Positions 21,833 to 35,614 are shown, counted from the stretch's first letter. The stretch: 64,000 bases of DNA from Alopecurus myosuroides (GCA_028641055.1 CM054058.1:503395919-503459918); one strand, 5' to 3'. Translations and numbers: made by a program. Notes: generated by a model not told the origin, from the sequence alone.

Positions 21833-24800
21833 ATGGCTCCCAAAAAGCAAGGGAAGCAGCCGGCCCAGGCGAAGACAACCCAATCCATATCCGCGAATTG
21901 GGGGCGATCCATAGTCACAAAGGCCAAGCTGGAAGGGCTGGCCGAGTTGGGGGTTCTCCCCTCTCAGAAGGACATTCATTGGAGGGAACCGGGTGACGAG
22001 ACCCGGCCCACACCCGCCGACGGCGAGGTAATCTGTTTCATAGAGCATGTGACCCGGGGATTCCGTCCTCCGGGTCACCCTTTCTTTCGTGAGGTCCTGA
22101 GCCACTACGGTCTCCGGGTATTCGACATAGGGCCTAACTCTATGTTGAATATTACCCACTTCATTGTTCTATCCGAGTCATACTTGTGCACTCCGCCAAG
22201 TTTGGCTCTCTTTATTGAACTCTTCCAGTGCAAGCCGTGCCGCGAAAGTGGTGACGGGGCACTTCTCACTTGCGGCGGGGTATCCATCCAACGCCGTAAG
22301 AACTCACCAATGCCAACCCTTAATCTGAATTCCCACGTTAAACACTGGCAATTATCCTTCTTCTACTGCCATGACACCTCCCCACTCGGCGAGAAAAAAC
22401 TGCCGGGCTACTCGGAGGGCATCCTCGACATTTTCGAGACTTTTAATGCTTTCGCCCCTGACTCGGACAGGGAGGCAATCCAGCCTTTGCTAGATAAGAT
22501 AGCCGTCCTCTCAGCCCAAGGCCTTCTTGGGCTTAATTTAGTGAAAACTTGGGTTGATTTCCGGATCCAACCCAATTCTATCCGCACCAAATTGATGTAT
22601 GAGTACTCGGGGCACACCACGGACGCGCTCCGATATTCTACCAAGAGCTTTGCAACCGGCGATACCAACGAAACCATCAAGGGCTTCTTGGCGGAAAAGT
22701 TGGAGGTGATAAAGAACATCGCCGGGTTACCTCCGTTCACTCGGGAAAATCCGGCTCCAACGGTAAGACCCGATACTCATAAGCTTATTTCCACACTTTG
22801 ACTAGATACTGCTTTTAATTCTTACTTTCATTTTTTTTTTGTCTCTGGCTGACGATCCTTTCTGGAGAATTGAAACCTCCCCTTCTTCCAGAGACCCGAA
22901 GAAGAAGACGAGCCGGCTGATAAAGACGAAGGTACTTATCCGATTTTTCTGCCAACTTTACTTGCATCATTTTCCTCACTTAACTTTTTCCATCCACACA
23001 TACTCGGCTCGCAGGGTTGGAGGATGAAGAAGAGAAGGACGAGGATGACCCGGAGGCCACCGAATCTGATCAGGAAGTAACAGTTGGGGCCAAGAGGAAG
23101 GCCAGAGGAGTGGTTTCCAAGGTTCCTTTCTCTTCTATATCCTCTCAACCTTACTCCTTCGATACCATGCGTAGACTTAACCAACAGTTGTCACACTCGT
23201 CACACTTGAAGGATCCTCTCCCGGCCAAACGTAGGGTGACCCGGAGTTCTCCGGGTGACGATCCCCTTAACCCGGGTATCACCACCTCACCACTCCACCG
23301 GGTCGGTACTCCTCCACCTCAATCCTCCAAATCCCCTCAGCGTCACCCATCTCCCAATCACCCACGTGTCGGGCAGTTCCGGGTTCCGCTATCGGTCCCT
23401 TTGACGACTTCATCTGCTTCCAGCAGCGAACTCCCGCGGATTACGCTGTAAATACCGGGTGAGTATTTACTATATGACATCCTTTCATACCTGATAACTT
23501 TCAATCACTATTGCTAACTGCTCTTCTCCCCTTTCTTTAGCGCTCAAGTCACAGTTAGTGACCCGGAGAACACGTAAACAGATAACCAGAGGACAGAGGG
23601 ACCGACTGATAATGTGGACGCCTCGGCTGGTGATGAGGCTGAAGACGCCCAGAGACAAGACCCTTTTGGTGACCCGGCCCAACAAGAAGCCGGGTCTCCA
23701 AAATCGTCCGAAGACGTGGATGAAGAGATTGAGATCCTGGAGACGAGGGCGGGTTCCCCTAACCCGGATACCCAGACGGTCCGGGTCTCGACCACAAAGT
23801 CGGGAACAGTTCTTCAGCCAGACGAACAAGCTGCCGGCTCTTCTGGTGTTTGTCCCGAGGATATGACATTTGCCCAAATGCTTAGTGCTCTTCACACCTT
23901 GAGGGCTGATGAAGAAAATATCCTGGAGGCTTTAATAGCAAAACATGAGGTAAGTCCGAATAACCTTGCTTGTAACCTTATCTAGTCCCCAAGTTCCGAG
24001 TAAACTTATTAATAATTTGCTTGGAACTTCGTGGTATGCCCGACTAATACTTCTTTGTATCTCCACTTAGGCTTTCGTGGCCCAATCTGAGAAGAAATTG
24101 GCGAAGGCCGCCAAACGCATTGAGAAGGAGACGGCTCTACGTGAGGCAGCTGAAGCTGAAGCTCGGAGGAGCGGGAAGATCACAAGGAAGTATAGAAAGA
24201 GGGCTCACGCAGCAGAGGACAAGCTGACGACACTTTCTGTTCAGATTGCCGATACCTATCGTGCAGCAACTGGTACAATCCTTGACTTTAGTAATTAAGA
24301 CCCGGATTCTCCTTTGGATAAATAGTCGGATCTCCTTACTCATTGCTTTTCTTGTTTTCTGCAGGCCCGGATGATGCGATCCCCGATGAAGATGATATTG
24401 CCAAGCTGAAGATCATTAAGGATACTGTCCGGCAGCTCTGTGCCGGAATCGGATGGATCCTTGATTAACTGCGACTGCCGGGTGTTGGGCCAGGTAACAT
24501 GAAAAAGCTGCTGGATGTCTGCTCCACCATTCACGAGTGGATTTGGCATTGGAAACGCTCGTCCTGCCGGGTTGGAGTAACCCGGGGGCTTGCGCTGGCT
24601 AAAGCTTATTTTCCTCAGCTAGAGCCGGCCAAGCTTATGGGCGGGTTTCCAGAATTCAATCATGACGGGTCCAAGTTCTTACCGAAGAATTTCAAGGCCA
24701 TCCAGAAGGAAGTTCGTCACCCGGCCAGTGTGATTGCTGACCGCTTGGATGTCAACTCTATCCTCCCTGCATATGATGCTGATGACAAAGTAATTAAGGC

Positions 24801-24963
24801 GGATCGTCCCAAACCATATGATATGCTTGCCCGATGGAAGGAGGAAGCTGCTAAATTGAGGGAGGAAGCCGCAAAAAAGAAGGCTGAAGCCGACTCTGCG
24901 CCCGCTACCTCCACACCAGTCGTTCCTCCTCCTGCACGAGCCGGCACTGCTGCTGATCCGGGT
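21833..24963 (+). pseudogene. Tat-lineage antisense gene (Transposase_28-type), multi-exon, three stops
   Basis: ATG 21833 opens a 310-codon exon (21833-22762) whose central part (IEHVTRGFRPPGHPFFREVL, FIELFQCKPC, LNSHVKHWQLSFFYC) matches the plant 'putative gypsy type transposon' domain (Pfam Transposase_28). Likely further exons with GT/AG borders are 22892-22931, 23015 to about 23458, 23541-23949, 24071-24272 and 24365-24963, the frame being kept across the joins I could check. Exon 3 is acidic then Ser/Pro-rich; exon 5 is a Lys/Glu/Ala coiled coil. Stops occur at 23449-23451, 23574-23576 and 24465-24467 (the last apparently CAA to TAA), so it is dead. The tail is displaced by element B to 39943-40011. 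It is antisense to pol and convergent with it. Molecular function is unknown. Confidence 0.75.
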
Positions 24964-25938
24964 TGTAACATCCCAAGTATGAAAAATAGCCCTTAGAATG
25001 TTTGCTCTCTGTTATTTTATGTTTTGCATCATGGCATCATGTTCATTGCATTTGTTTTGCTTTGTTTTCCATTTGTTTTCCTCTGTTTTCTTTTGTTTTC
25101 CTTTGTTTTCTATTTGAACTTCAAACCAAAAATTCAAACCTTTTGTTTCATCCTTGTGATGTTACAATTTCCAAAATGATATTTCAAATCAAAACAATCA
25201 TTTGTTTCCATAAAAGTTGTGATTCCAAACTGTTGTTCTGTTTTTAACAAAAATTCATCTAATACCAAAAACATTTGAAATTCCAAACCAACATCCAAAT
25301 AATTGTTCATACTTGCTCTGTTACAATCTTTTTCAAATAAAAAGTTCAAATCAAAACCTTACTTGTTTCCAATTAAACCATAAGGTTCAAACCATTAAAT
25401 TATGGCTTTTAATAATTTAATTAATCCAAACTTAATTCAATTGGTATTTCAAATTCAAATCAAAAACATCAAACAACACCCAATTCCAAATTGTAAAAAT
25501 TACCAAAACCTTGCTACCCTTTTGTTGCTAATTAAACAATAGGGTTCACCCTATTAAAAAGTTGGTTGTCAATAATAATCATTCAATAAGCAAATTCTTC
25601 CAAATTTGAATTAATTCCCAAACAGCAATTTAATTTGAAAACTTTTGGAAAACCAAGTTGGCAATTAGTTGCTATGGTCAAAACTAACTTAACCATAATT
25701 TTTCTAAATTTTTCCTAGCCCTAAAACCTATCAAATCCTTCCATTTTTCTTTGCAGCAAAAAAAAAACAAATAGAATAAAAAGAATAAAAGCTAACAGGG
25801 AGAGAGAGAAGCCCAGCCCACCTTTTTCCCTCAGGGCCCAATACCCCTCCAGTCATCTTCTACCTTCGTACGGCAAGACATCGGTCATGTCCACGTATGC
25901 AGAGGGAGCAGGCAACGGCTGTGAGCTTCTCCTCCCCC

Positions 25939-25947
25939 CTATAAACC
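25939..25947 (+). promoter_or_regulatory. TATA box of element B 5' LTR
   Basis: CTATAAACC in a CCCCCC-rich setting upstream of a C-rich leader; identical at 31950-31958 in the right LTR. Confidence 0.55.
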
Positions 25948-26524
25948 TAGCCCTGCCCTAACCCTAGTGCCCTCTCCTCCTTCTTCCCTCTCCCCGCCTC
26001 CAATCTCTCCCTTCTCCCTCTTTCTTTCTTCCCTGCCCCATCTCGGTAATTCTCTGTAACCGAAACCTTCACACCTGTACCATCTCCTCCTCCCCTCCGG
26101 CGATCACCGGCAGCCCGGGCATCCTCCGAGCGCGCTGGGGCCGGGAATGGAACCCCCCCGGGCCCCTCTTCCTCCTCCACCCCGCGGCGAGGGCCGGGAG
26201 GGCTCATGTCGCCGCCGCCGTCGAGGTTGCCGCCGGCCAAACCTCCCTGCAGCCTGACCTGCGCCTCCTCTGCTCGTCCCCCTCGGTGAGCGTCTCCTCT
26301 CCCCTCGCCTCTCGCTCCCCTCCTCTCTCCCTGGTCATCACCCCCACACCCGCAGCAGCGCCACCGCGGCGCAGCACAGCGGCCAGCGATCCCCGCCGGC
26401 GGCCGTTGTTCTGTCCGATCGAGCAGAACCTGCACGCAAAGTTCTGTACTTTCAGTTATAATACCGCGAGCCACACCTTATTCCCCCCCCACGACCACTT
26501 CCTGTCAAGCAACCGATCTCTACC

Positions 26525-26574
26525 GCAGTGGCAGTGGCCCTTGTGCGCGCAAGGGAGGTGCTGGGTTCGATCCC
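26525..26574 (+). other. tRNA-like motif in element B LTR
   Basis: GCAGTGGCAGTGG (weak A-box) followed about 26 bases on by GGTTCGATCCC, one mismatch from the tRNA B-box. The right LTR has it at about 32533-32583. It sits in the same relative place as the motifs in the LARD-like LTR, next to the GC-rich leader. Confidence 0.4.
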
Positions 26575-29500
26575 CCTCACCCCCACCTTTTTTACCTCTG
26601 TTTTTCTTTTCTGCCCAAACTTTCAGAAAGCCAGATCTGAACCATTAACTCTAAAATCCATCTAAAATTGAATATCACTCCAATTTGAATGATTCAAAAT
26701 CCTGTGGATTCATAATTTTGTGCTTCTTCTATTAATGTCAAGTTTGCAACATGTTTCTGTAACAATTTTTGCACTAAATAATTAATTACTGAAAATGCAA
26801 TAAAATTTGGAAACTTTGGAATTTCATAACTTTAGTTCTGCTCATCCAATTTAATCAAACTTGGGCTCTAAAATTTTGCCTTAACAAACTCTACACATTG
26901 GTATTTTATTTGGTCACAATTGAATTAATTTTGAACATGTTTTCCTCTGTTTACTAAAAATGGCAGAATAAGAATGATTATGGAAAATTGCATAATAAAT
27001 TCAATAATCACCCAAAAATGATGTTTAATAGTTCAAAATGTTCAGTGAAACATTTGCTACATGTTTTCAACCTTTTCAATGCACTTTGTTTACTGTTTTG
27101 AATATTTTAAATTGGTGCAATATTTGAGTTCTTGTCCAATTCACTTAATTTTGCAAAAATCATAACTTGGGCATAAAAATTCCAAATTCAACAAACTAAA
27201 TATGTTTTACAATCAATTTTTCATGTACTTTCCAAATATCAACTTTGTGTACTGTTTTGAATAATTTAAATTGCAGAAAACAACTGTTTCTTAATTATTG
27301 CATTTAAAATTGCCAAAATAATAACTTGCTCATTTTAAATCCAATTTCAACAAATGAAATATGTTTTCCATGAAAAATTAAACCACCTATCCAAATATAA
27401 ACTTTGTTACCTGTTTTGGATAATTAAAATTGGTTAAATAATTTAAACCTTGTTTAATTCATTTAATATTGCTAAATTCACAACTTGCTCAAATTAAATT
27501 ATTCTTGAACATATAAAATATGTTTTCCAACCATAAAAGTATAAACTTTTCAAATATGAATCTCAGTTAATGTTTTGAACAAATAAAAATCCAAATAAGT
27601 TCATGTTTGAATTTAATTCAATTAAATCTTGTTTAATTTGTTTAATTCATAAGTAATTCCTCTTAATTCCTTTTTCAATAATTGAAACATGTAATCCACC
27701 TAAAGTTTGGTGTTCTATTCAAATATAAAATTTGTTATCTATTTTGAACAATTTAACTTGATGAAAACAACCAATGCTTGTATAACTACTTTAAGAAGCC
27801 AAAATTCTTAACTTGTTAAATAAAATTCCACCCTTGGTAAATTCCTTTCTACTTGCATCTAATGTTGTTTTTTTATTGCTTCCATCATGCATGCATCATG
27901 CTAATTCACTTACACATGATGATTAGTTGTAGAACAATTAATTCAACCATAATTCATGGGCTTTCCATATGCAATCCAATTGCATATGGGTCCATTTAAT
28001 CATGTTGCTATCTTGTCAACTAGTTTATTTTGATGCATCAATTAATTACCATGCATCATCCCATGATTGTGCATTATATTCTATTATTGATTGTTCGTCT
28101 CTTTTCGATTGTGTGTTTGCTTCTTCTCGAATAGACGACGACGTTGAGACCGACGAGGTTTACGATACTACTTCTGAGGAGTTAGCTCAGTACCAGGCTA
28201 CTGAGTTTGCAGGCAAGTTATCACTCACATGAACCATCGTGTTCCTTTCCACACTGGATACCGATACTTTTCCATTGTCTACTTTTGCTAGCCCTATATA
28301 TCGTTGCTTGTTCTCCGAACCCATCACATGATATCCTGAACCCTGATATTGCCTCACCTCCACACCTATAACCCCTTGTTTGTTGCCTTAGTCCTACTAG
28401 CATGGTTAGGGTTGTTTTGCTCGAGTCTGCTGTCAGTTACTTTCTGTTATCATATTCTATTATGTTCTAGGGGCTCGATGTTAATCAATCAACCTGTTAA
28501 TGTTATGATTAATAATAATTTGCTGATAAGGCACCGGCAGGAGGCCCTGTGTGGTTTTGAGGCCTGCTAGTGTCGACCCTAATTAGGAAAAGAGTCTTGT
28601 CTACTGATCCATGATGAGCGCACTACCCGCATGTGGGAAGCGAGTATGGGCGCCCCCCTCAATTTGACTCGATTCGCATCTCGTCCAAATCGCCTCATTT
28701 AGTTCGGGTTTTCCATTTGCCGCATGCATGTTTTTGCGAGCCCAGGCCAGGGTGGAACTTTTGTAGTCGGCATATAGGGGGACACGGTCTTAGAGTGCTA
28801 TGAGGGTCCCTTTTCTTTGGGGCTCGATTAGCCGTGCGCCCAAGGTGCTTTGGGCTTGATGCGAAGAAGAGTTGGGTTGTGTTGAGTGCCTCGTTTGGTG
28901 GAAGTGCATTTCCTATCTGGCGGGGTATTCTCACGTGTACAGCTAAATTGGTGCATCCCTGCAGGGTTAAATCTTCTCGAGAAGCCGTGTTTTCCGCGGT
29001 TATGGTTAACTTGGTGAAAGTACTGGCTAACAAGTACTCAGGACAACTTGAACCTAATGTTTAACAACCTTACACCCAATGATTAACAACTTGACTAGTA
29101 ATAGGCTTATTGACACAACAATCTGAACCATCATTAATCCAACTGTGTGAGTTTTCCTCGGATTGCTTCTTCGGATAAGGGGCGAGATCCAGGATGGGTT
29201 TGATTGGAGTTAGTTATAGTTGGTTCCGGTACGCTATCTTATCCTCTTTCTGTTTAGCCGGAAGTGGTAGTAACTCTGTAGTTGGTTAGAGCAGCCAGTT
29301 GCAGCATCTTTATATCCCCTTTCTTTCGTTGAACCCAAAGCATCTGTGCTTGGTGTTGACGGGTTACACTTTGGTGAACTGTGAGTCTTGCTTGCCAGTA
29401 CTTGGATGTACTGACCCCTTTGGGGCTGTGGTTTACGCAGACTACGATTCCGAGGATCTCCAAGGTGGCTACTACGTGGAGTATGACGAGACTGCTGACG

Positions 29501-29982
29501 AGTAGATAGCGGACCCGGGCAGGATCCGAGACTACGTGGATGGGCTCCGTCTTCTCTTCATTGCCGGCCTCTTAGGCCTATTTGGATTTTGTCTGTACTC
29601 AGACACCATTGTTTGTTTCTGCTGCTATGTAATGATGATATGTTGGGACATGTGTCCTCTGGATGATTGTATTTGCTATTCTCTGCCCTAGTGAGGGCCA
29701 GTTGCAACTTATTTCCATCTTTTGTGTCGTAGAGATATGTTGTGGTATCATTCCGTTTAACGCCGTTGACGTACCATGTGTGAATGGTATGAAGTAAGTC
29801 AATGGTAGTATCATGATCTCTATGGGATAGTTTACATCGACGATGGAATAGTAGAGTTTGGTTGTCGCACATAAGTGCTGGCCTACTCGTAAGAGGATGC
29901 GGGAGCAGTTAGGCCCCGTAATCCAAGCATCTACTATCCAGTTCGGCCGGTGAGTATCCCCTAGAAGTCAGGGTGCGACAAA

Positions 29983-29995
29983 TGGTATCAGAGCC
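29983..29995 (+). other. Primer-binding site of element B
   Basis: TGGTATCAGAGCC, two bases after the LTR end, complementary to the 3' end of plant initiator-methionine tRNA. Confidence 0.9.
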
Positions 29996-30957
29996 TGTCT
30001 GCCTGTAGGATTCCCTTTTTATTGGTCGCAGTTGAGTCTAGAAACTATTTTGTAGCTATATAGGAAAAATGAACGTGAGAGTAGGAAATCTGTTCTTTTT
30101 CTTCTTTCCCCACCCACCCTCCCTTTTCTGGTAAGGAAGTGCAACGTTGTTTTCTCTTCTCACCTAAACTTTCAAGTTAGGATTTCACGAATCCTGGTTT
30201 CTCTAGGATAGTTATATCTACTAGACCATAGGAATGGAGGTGGTTGTGACATGATTTATCATGTTGGATACTCACGATTGAGAACGGAGGCGTGTAAGCC
30301 CCGGAAGCAGATCCTCTATTCCTTAAGCAGTAGATATTGATCCTTTAGAAGCCCGGATGGGTTTTCCGTAGTACCTCAAGAGTTTTTGGTCTCATGTTTT
30401 CCCGAATGTTGCTTCGATATCCTGTTCTTCTCAACTTCCTTATCGTCCGTTGAAACCTTGTTGTTGCTTTCCACTTCAGCTCTTCTACCGGCGTCTAATC
30501 AAAGTTTCCCCGTTCATCTGCTAAACTCTATTCCAGCTAAAGTGTTGTTTGATACCGGAGCATCACATTCTTTTATGTCAAAGACCGTTGCCACAACAAA
30601 CTACCTAATTGTGGTTCCACTAAGCAATCAAATCACTGTTCACTCCCCGGGATCTCAAATGTTGACTTCAAGATAAGTAAGGACAATCCAATTCTAATCG
30701 GAGGCCACATGAATCAAGTTCTATTCAGCTATACACCCTCGATACAAAACCTCTATCTCTACTCAAAAATGTTCCGGTGGTTTCCAAATTCCCTGACATC
30801 TTTCCAGAAGAGGTGCCAGGAATGCCTATCGTCTTGAACTTCCAGAAAAACTATCCAAGGTGCACGTTGTGTTTCACGTGTCACAGCTCAAGAGGATCTT
30901 CGCAAGAAGTATCCGGACCTTTTCTTTTCTCGGTAGGAATCTCGGGGCGCGATTCCT
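29996..30957 (+). pseudogene. Element B internal region with protease, pre-RT and integrase-tail scars
   Basis: The 995-bp internal region keeps three short coding scars in plus orientation. A protease piece (frame 30386-30676) contains VLFDTGASHSFMS with the catalytic Asp at 30551-30553. Next comes VVSKFPDIFPEEVPGMP (30777-30827), the segment that normally precedes RT. Then HVVFHVSQLKR (within 30857-30895), the block at the integrase C-terminus before the chromodomain. RT, RNase H, the integrase core and gag are gone, so several internal deletions joined the ends of pol. Each scar is in a different frame or closed by stops; none can be functional. Confidence 0.8.
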
Positions 30958-30975
30958 TCAAGGGGGGGGGCGTTT
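30958..30975 (+). other. Polypurine tract of element B
   Basis: TCAAGGGGGGGGGGCGTT, directly before the TG of the right LTR; a long G run is typical of chromovirus polypurine tracts. Confidence 0.8.
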
Positions 30976-33900
30976 TGTAACATCCCAAGTATGAAAAATA
31001 GCCCTTAGAATGTTTGCTCTCTGTTATTTTATGTTTTGCATCATGGCATCATGTTCATTGCATTTGTTTTGCTTTGTTTTCCATTTGTTTTCCTCTGTTT
31101 TCTTTTGTTTTCCTTTGTTTTCTATTTGAACTTCAAACCAAAAATTCAAACCTTTTGTTTCATCCTTGTGATGTTACAATTTCCAAAATGATATTTCAAA
31201 TCAAAACAATCATTTGTTTCCATAAAAGTTGTGATTCCAAACTGTTGTTCTGTTTTTAACAAAAATTCATCTAATACCAAAAACATTTGAAATTCCAAAC
31301 CAACATCCAAATAATTGTTCATACTTGCTCTGTTACAATCTTTTTCAAATAAAAAGTTCAAATCAAAACCTTACTTGTTTCCAATTAAACCATAAGGTTC
31401 AAACCATGAAATTATGGCTTTTAATAATTTAATTAATCCAAACTTAATTCAATTGGTATTTCAAATTCAAATCAAAAACATCAAACAGCACCCAATTCCA
31501 AATTGTAAAAATTACCAAAACCTTGCTACCCTTTTGTTGCTAATTAAACAATAGGGTTCACCCTATTAAAAAGTTGGTTTTCAATAATAATCATTCAATA
31601 AGCAAATTCTTCCAAATTTGAATTAATTCCCAAACAGCAATTTAATTTGAAAACTTTTGGAAAACCAAGTTGGCAATTAGTTGCTACGGTCAAAACTAAC
31701 TTAACCATAATTTTTCTAAATTTTTCCTAGCCCTAAAACCTATCAAATCCTTCCATCTTTCTTTGCAGCAAAAAAAAAAAACAAATAGAATAAAAAGAAT
31801 AAAAGCTAACAGGGAGAGAGAGAAGCCCAGCCCACCTTTTTCCCTCAGGGCCCAATACCACTCCAGTCATCTTCTACCTTCGTACGGCAAGACATCGGTC
31901 ATGTCCACGTATGCAGAGGGAGCAGGCAACGGCTGTGAGCTTCTCCCCCCTATAAACCTAGCCCTGCCCTAACCCTAGTGCCCTCTCCTCCTTCTTCCCT
32001 CTCCCCGCCTCCAATCTCTCCCTTCTCCCTCTTTCTTTCTTCCCTGCCCCATCTCGGTAATTCTCTGTAACCGAAACCTTCACACCTGTACCATCTCCTC
32101 CTCCCCTCGGGCGATCACCGGCGGCCCGGGCATCCTCTGAGCGCGCTGGGGCCGGGAATGGAACCCCCCGGGCCCCTCTTCCTCCTCCACCCTGCGGCGA
32201 GGGCCGGGAGGGCTCATGTCGCCGCCGCCGTCGAGGTTGCCGCCGGCCAAACCTCCCTGCAGCCCGACCTGCGCCTCCTCTGCTCGTCCCCCTCGGTGAG
32301 CGTCTCCTCTCCCCTCGCCTCTCGCTCCCCTCCTCTCTCCCTGGTCATCACCCCCACACCCGCAGCAGCGCCACCGCGGCGCAGCACAGCGGCCAGCGAT
32401 CCCCGCCGGCGACCGTTGTTCTGTCCGATCGAGCAGAACCTGCACGCAAAGTTCTGTACTTTCAGTTATAATACCGCGAGCCACACCTTATTCCCCCCCA
32501 CGACCACTTCCTGTCAAGCAACCGATCTCTACCACAGTGGCAGTGGCCCTTGTGCGCGCACGGGAGGTGCTGGGTTCGATCCCCCTCACCCCCACCTTTT
32601 TTACCTCTGTTTTTCTTTTCTGCCCAAACTTTCAGAAAGCCAGATCTGAACCATTAACTCTAAAATCCATCTAAAATTGAATATCACTCCAATTTGAATG
32701 ATTCAAAATCCTGTGGATTCATAATTTTGTGCTCCTTCTAGTAATGTCAAGTTTGCAACATTTTTCTGTAACAAATTTTGCACTAAATAATTAATTACTG
32801 AAAATGCAATAAAATTTGGAAACTTTGGAATTTCATAACTTTAGTTCTGCTCATCCAATTTAATCAAAATTGGGCTCTAAAAATTTGTCTTAACAAACTC
32901 TACACATTGGTATTTTATTTGGTCACAATTGAATTAATTTTGAACATGTTTTCCTCTGTTTACTAAAAATGGCAGAATAAGAATGATTATGGAAAATTGC
33001 ATAATAAATTCAATAATCACCCAAAAATGATGTTTAATAATTCAAAATGTTCAGTGAAACATTTGCTACATGTTTTCAACCTTTTCAATGCACTTTGTTT
33101 AATGTTTTGAATATTTTAAATTGGTGCAATATTTGAGTTCTTGTCTAATTCACTTAATTTTGCAAAAATCATAACTTGGGCATAAAAATTCCAAATTCAA
33201 CAAACTAAATATGTTTTCCAATCAATTTTGCATGTACTTTCCAAATATCTACTTTGTGTACTGTTTTGAATAATTTAAATTGCAGAAAACAACTGTTTCT
33301 TAATTATTGCATTTAAAATTGCCAAAATATAACTTGCTCATTTTAAATCCAATTTCAACAAATGAAATATGTTTTCCATGCAAAATTAAACCACCTATCC
33401 AAATATAAACTTTGTTACCTGTTTTGGATAATTAAAATTGGTTAAATAATTTAAACCTTGTTTAATTCATTTAATATTGCTAAATTCACAACTTGCTCAA
33501 ATTAAATTATTCTTGAACATATAAAATATGTTTTCCACCCATAAAAGTATAAACTTTTCAAATATGAATCTCACTTAATGTTTTGAACAAATAAAAATCC
33601 AAATAAGTTCATGTTTGAATTTAATTCAATTAAATCTTGTTTAATTTGTTTAATTCATAAGTAATTCCTCTTAATTCCTTTTTCAATAATTGAAACATGT
33701 AATCCACCTAAAGTTTGGTGTTCTATTCAAATATAAACTTTGTTATCTGTTTTGAACAATTTAACTTGATGAAAACAACCAATGCTTGTATAACTACTTT
33801 AAGAAGCCAAAATTCTTAACTTGTTAAATAAAATTCCACCCTTGGTAAATTCCTTTCTAATTGCATCTAATGTTGTTTTCTTATTGCTTCCATCATGCAT

Positions 33901-35614
33901 GCATCATGCTAATTCACTTACACATGATGATTAGTTGTAGAACAATTAATTCAACCATAATTCATGGGCTTTCCATATGCAATCCAATTGCATATGGGTC
34001 CATTTAATCATGTTGCTATCTTGTCAACTAGTTTATTTTGATGCATCAATTAATTACCATGCATCATCCCATGATTGTGCATTATATTCTATTATTGATT
34101 GTTCGTCTCTTTTCGATTGTGTGTTTGCTTCTTCTCGAATAGACGACGACGTTGAGACCGACGAGGTTTACGATACTACTTCTGAGGAGTTAGCTCAGTA
34201 CCAGGCTACTGAGTTTGCAGGCAATTTATCACTCACATGAACCATCATGTTCCTTTCCACACTGGATACCGATACTTTTCCATTGTCTACTTTTGCTAGC
34301 CCTATATATCGTTGCATGTTCTCCGAACCCATCACATGATATCCTGAACCCTGATATTGCCTCACCTCCACACCTATAACCCCTTGTTTGTTGCCTTAGT
34401 CCTACTAGCATGCTTAGGGTTGTTTTGCTCGAGTCTGCTGTCAGTTACTTTCTGTTATCATATTCTATTATGTTCTGGGGGCTCGATGTTAATCAATCAA
34501 CCTGTTAATGTTATGATTAATAATAATTTGCTGATAAGGCACCGGCAGGAGGCCCTGTGTGGTTTTGAGGCCTGCTAGTGTCGACCCTAATTAGGAAAAG
34601 GGTCTTGTCTACTGATCCATGATGAGCGCACTACCCATATGTGGGAAGCGAGTATGGGCGCCCCCCTCAATTTGACTCGATTCGCATCTCGTCCAAATCG
34701 CCTCATTTAGTTCGGGTTTTCCATTTGCCGCATGCATGTTTTTGCGAGCCCAGGCCAGGGTGGAACTTTTGTAGTCGGCATATAGGGGGACACGGTCTTA
34801 GAGTGCTATGAGGGTCCCTTTTCTTCGGGGCTCGATTAGCCGTGCGCCCAAGGTGCTTTGGGCTTGATGCGAAGAAGAGTTGGGTTGTGTTGAGTGCCTC
34901 GCTTGGTGGAAGTGCATTTCCTATCTGGCGGGGTATTCTTACGTGTACGGCTAAATTGGTGCATCCCTGCAGGGTTAAATCTTCTCGAGAAGCCGTGTTT
35001 TCCGCGGTTATGGTTAACTTGGTGAAAGTACTGGCTAACAAGTACTCAGGACAACTTGAACCTAATGTTTAACAACCTTACACCCAATGATTAACAACTT
35101 GACTAGTAATAGGCTTATTGACACAACAATCTGAACCATCATTAATCCAACTGTGTGAGTTTTCCTCGGATTGCTTCTTCGGATAAGGGGCGAGATCCAG
35201 GATGGGTTTGATTGGAGTTAGTTATAGTTGGTTCCGGTACGCTATCTTATCCTCTTTCTGTTTAGCCGGAAGTGGTAGTAACTCTGTAGTTGGTTAGAGC
35301 AGCCAGTTGCAGCATCTTTATATCCCCTTTCTTTCGTTGAACCCAAAGCATCTGTGCTTGGTGTTGACGGGTTACACTTTGGTGAACTGTGAGTCTTGCT
35401 TGCCAGTACTTGGATGTACTGACCCCTTTGGGGCTGTGGTTTACGCAGACTACGATTCCGAGGATCTCCAAGGTGGCTACTACGTGGAGTATGACGAGAC
35501 TGCTGACGAGTAGATAGCGGACCCGGACAGGATCCGAGACTACGTGGATGGGCTCCGTCTTCTCTTCATTGCCGGCCTCTTAGGCCTATTCACTACTAGG
35601 AAATGGCTATAGGA

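Larger units (their letters stand above)
24964..29980 (+). repeat. Element B 5' LTR
   Basis: 5017 bp, TGTAACATCCC...GGGTGCGACA. Order: AT-rich block (25000-25780), GC-rich leader block with a TATA box (CTATAAACC, 25939-25947), a B-box-like GGTTCGATCCC at 26564-26574, a long AT-rich block (26640-27950), then a block with acidic short frames (28120-29505). It is the homologue of the LARD-like LTR at 4291-8658 read in reverse; for example both contain the run around CTTCTCGAGAAGCCGTG (28971-28987 here). Confidence 0.92.

Noticed and set aside
25947..26474. Gly/Arg-rich ORFs in the element B LTR (also 32080-32484, 32158-32649)
   Set aside because: They fall in the GC-rich LTR leader, are not matched in frame between the two LTRs, and have no family motif.
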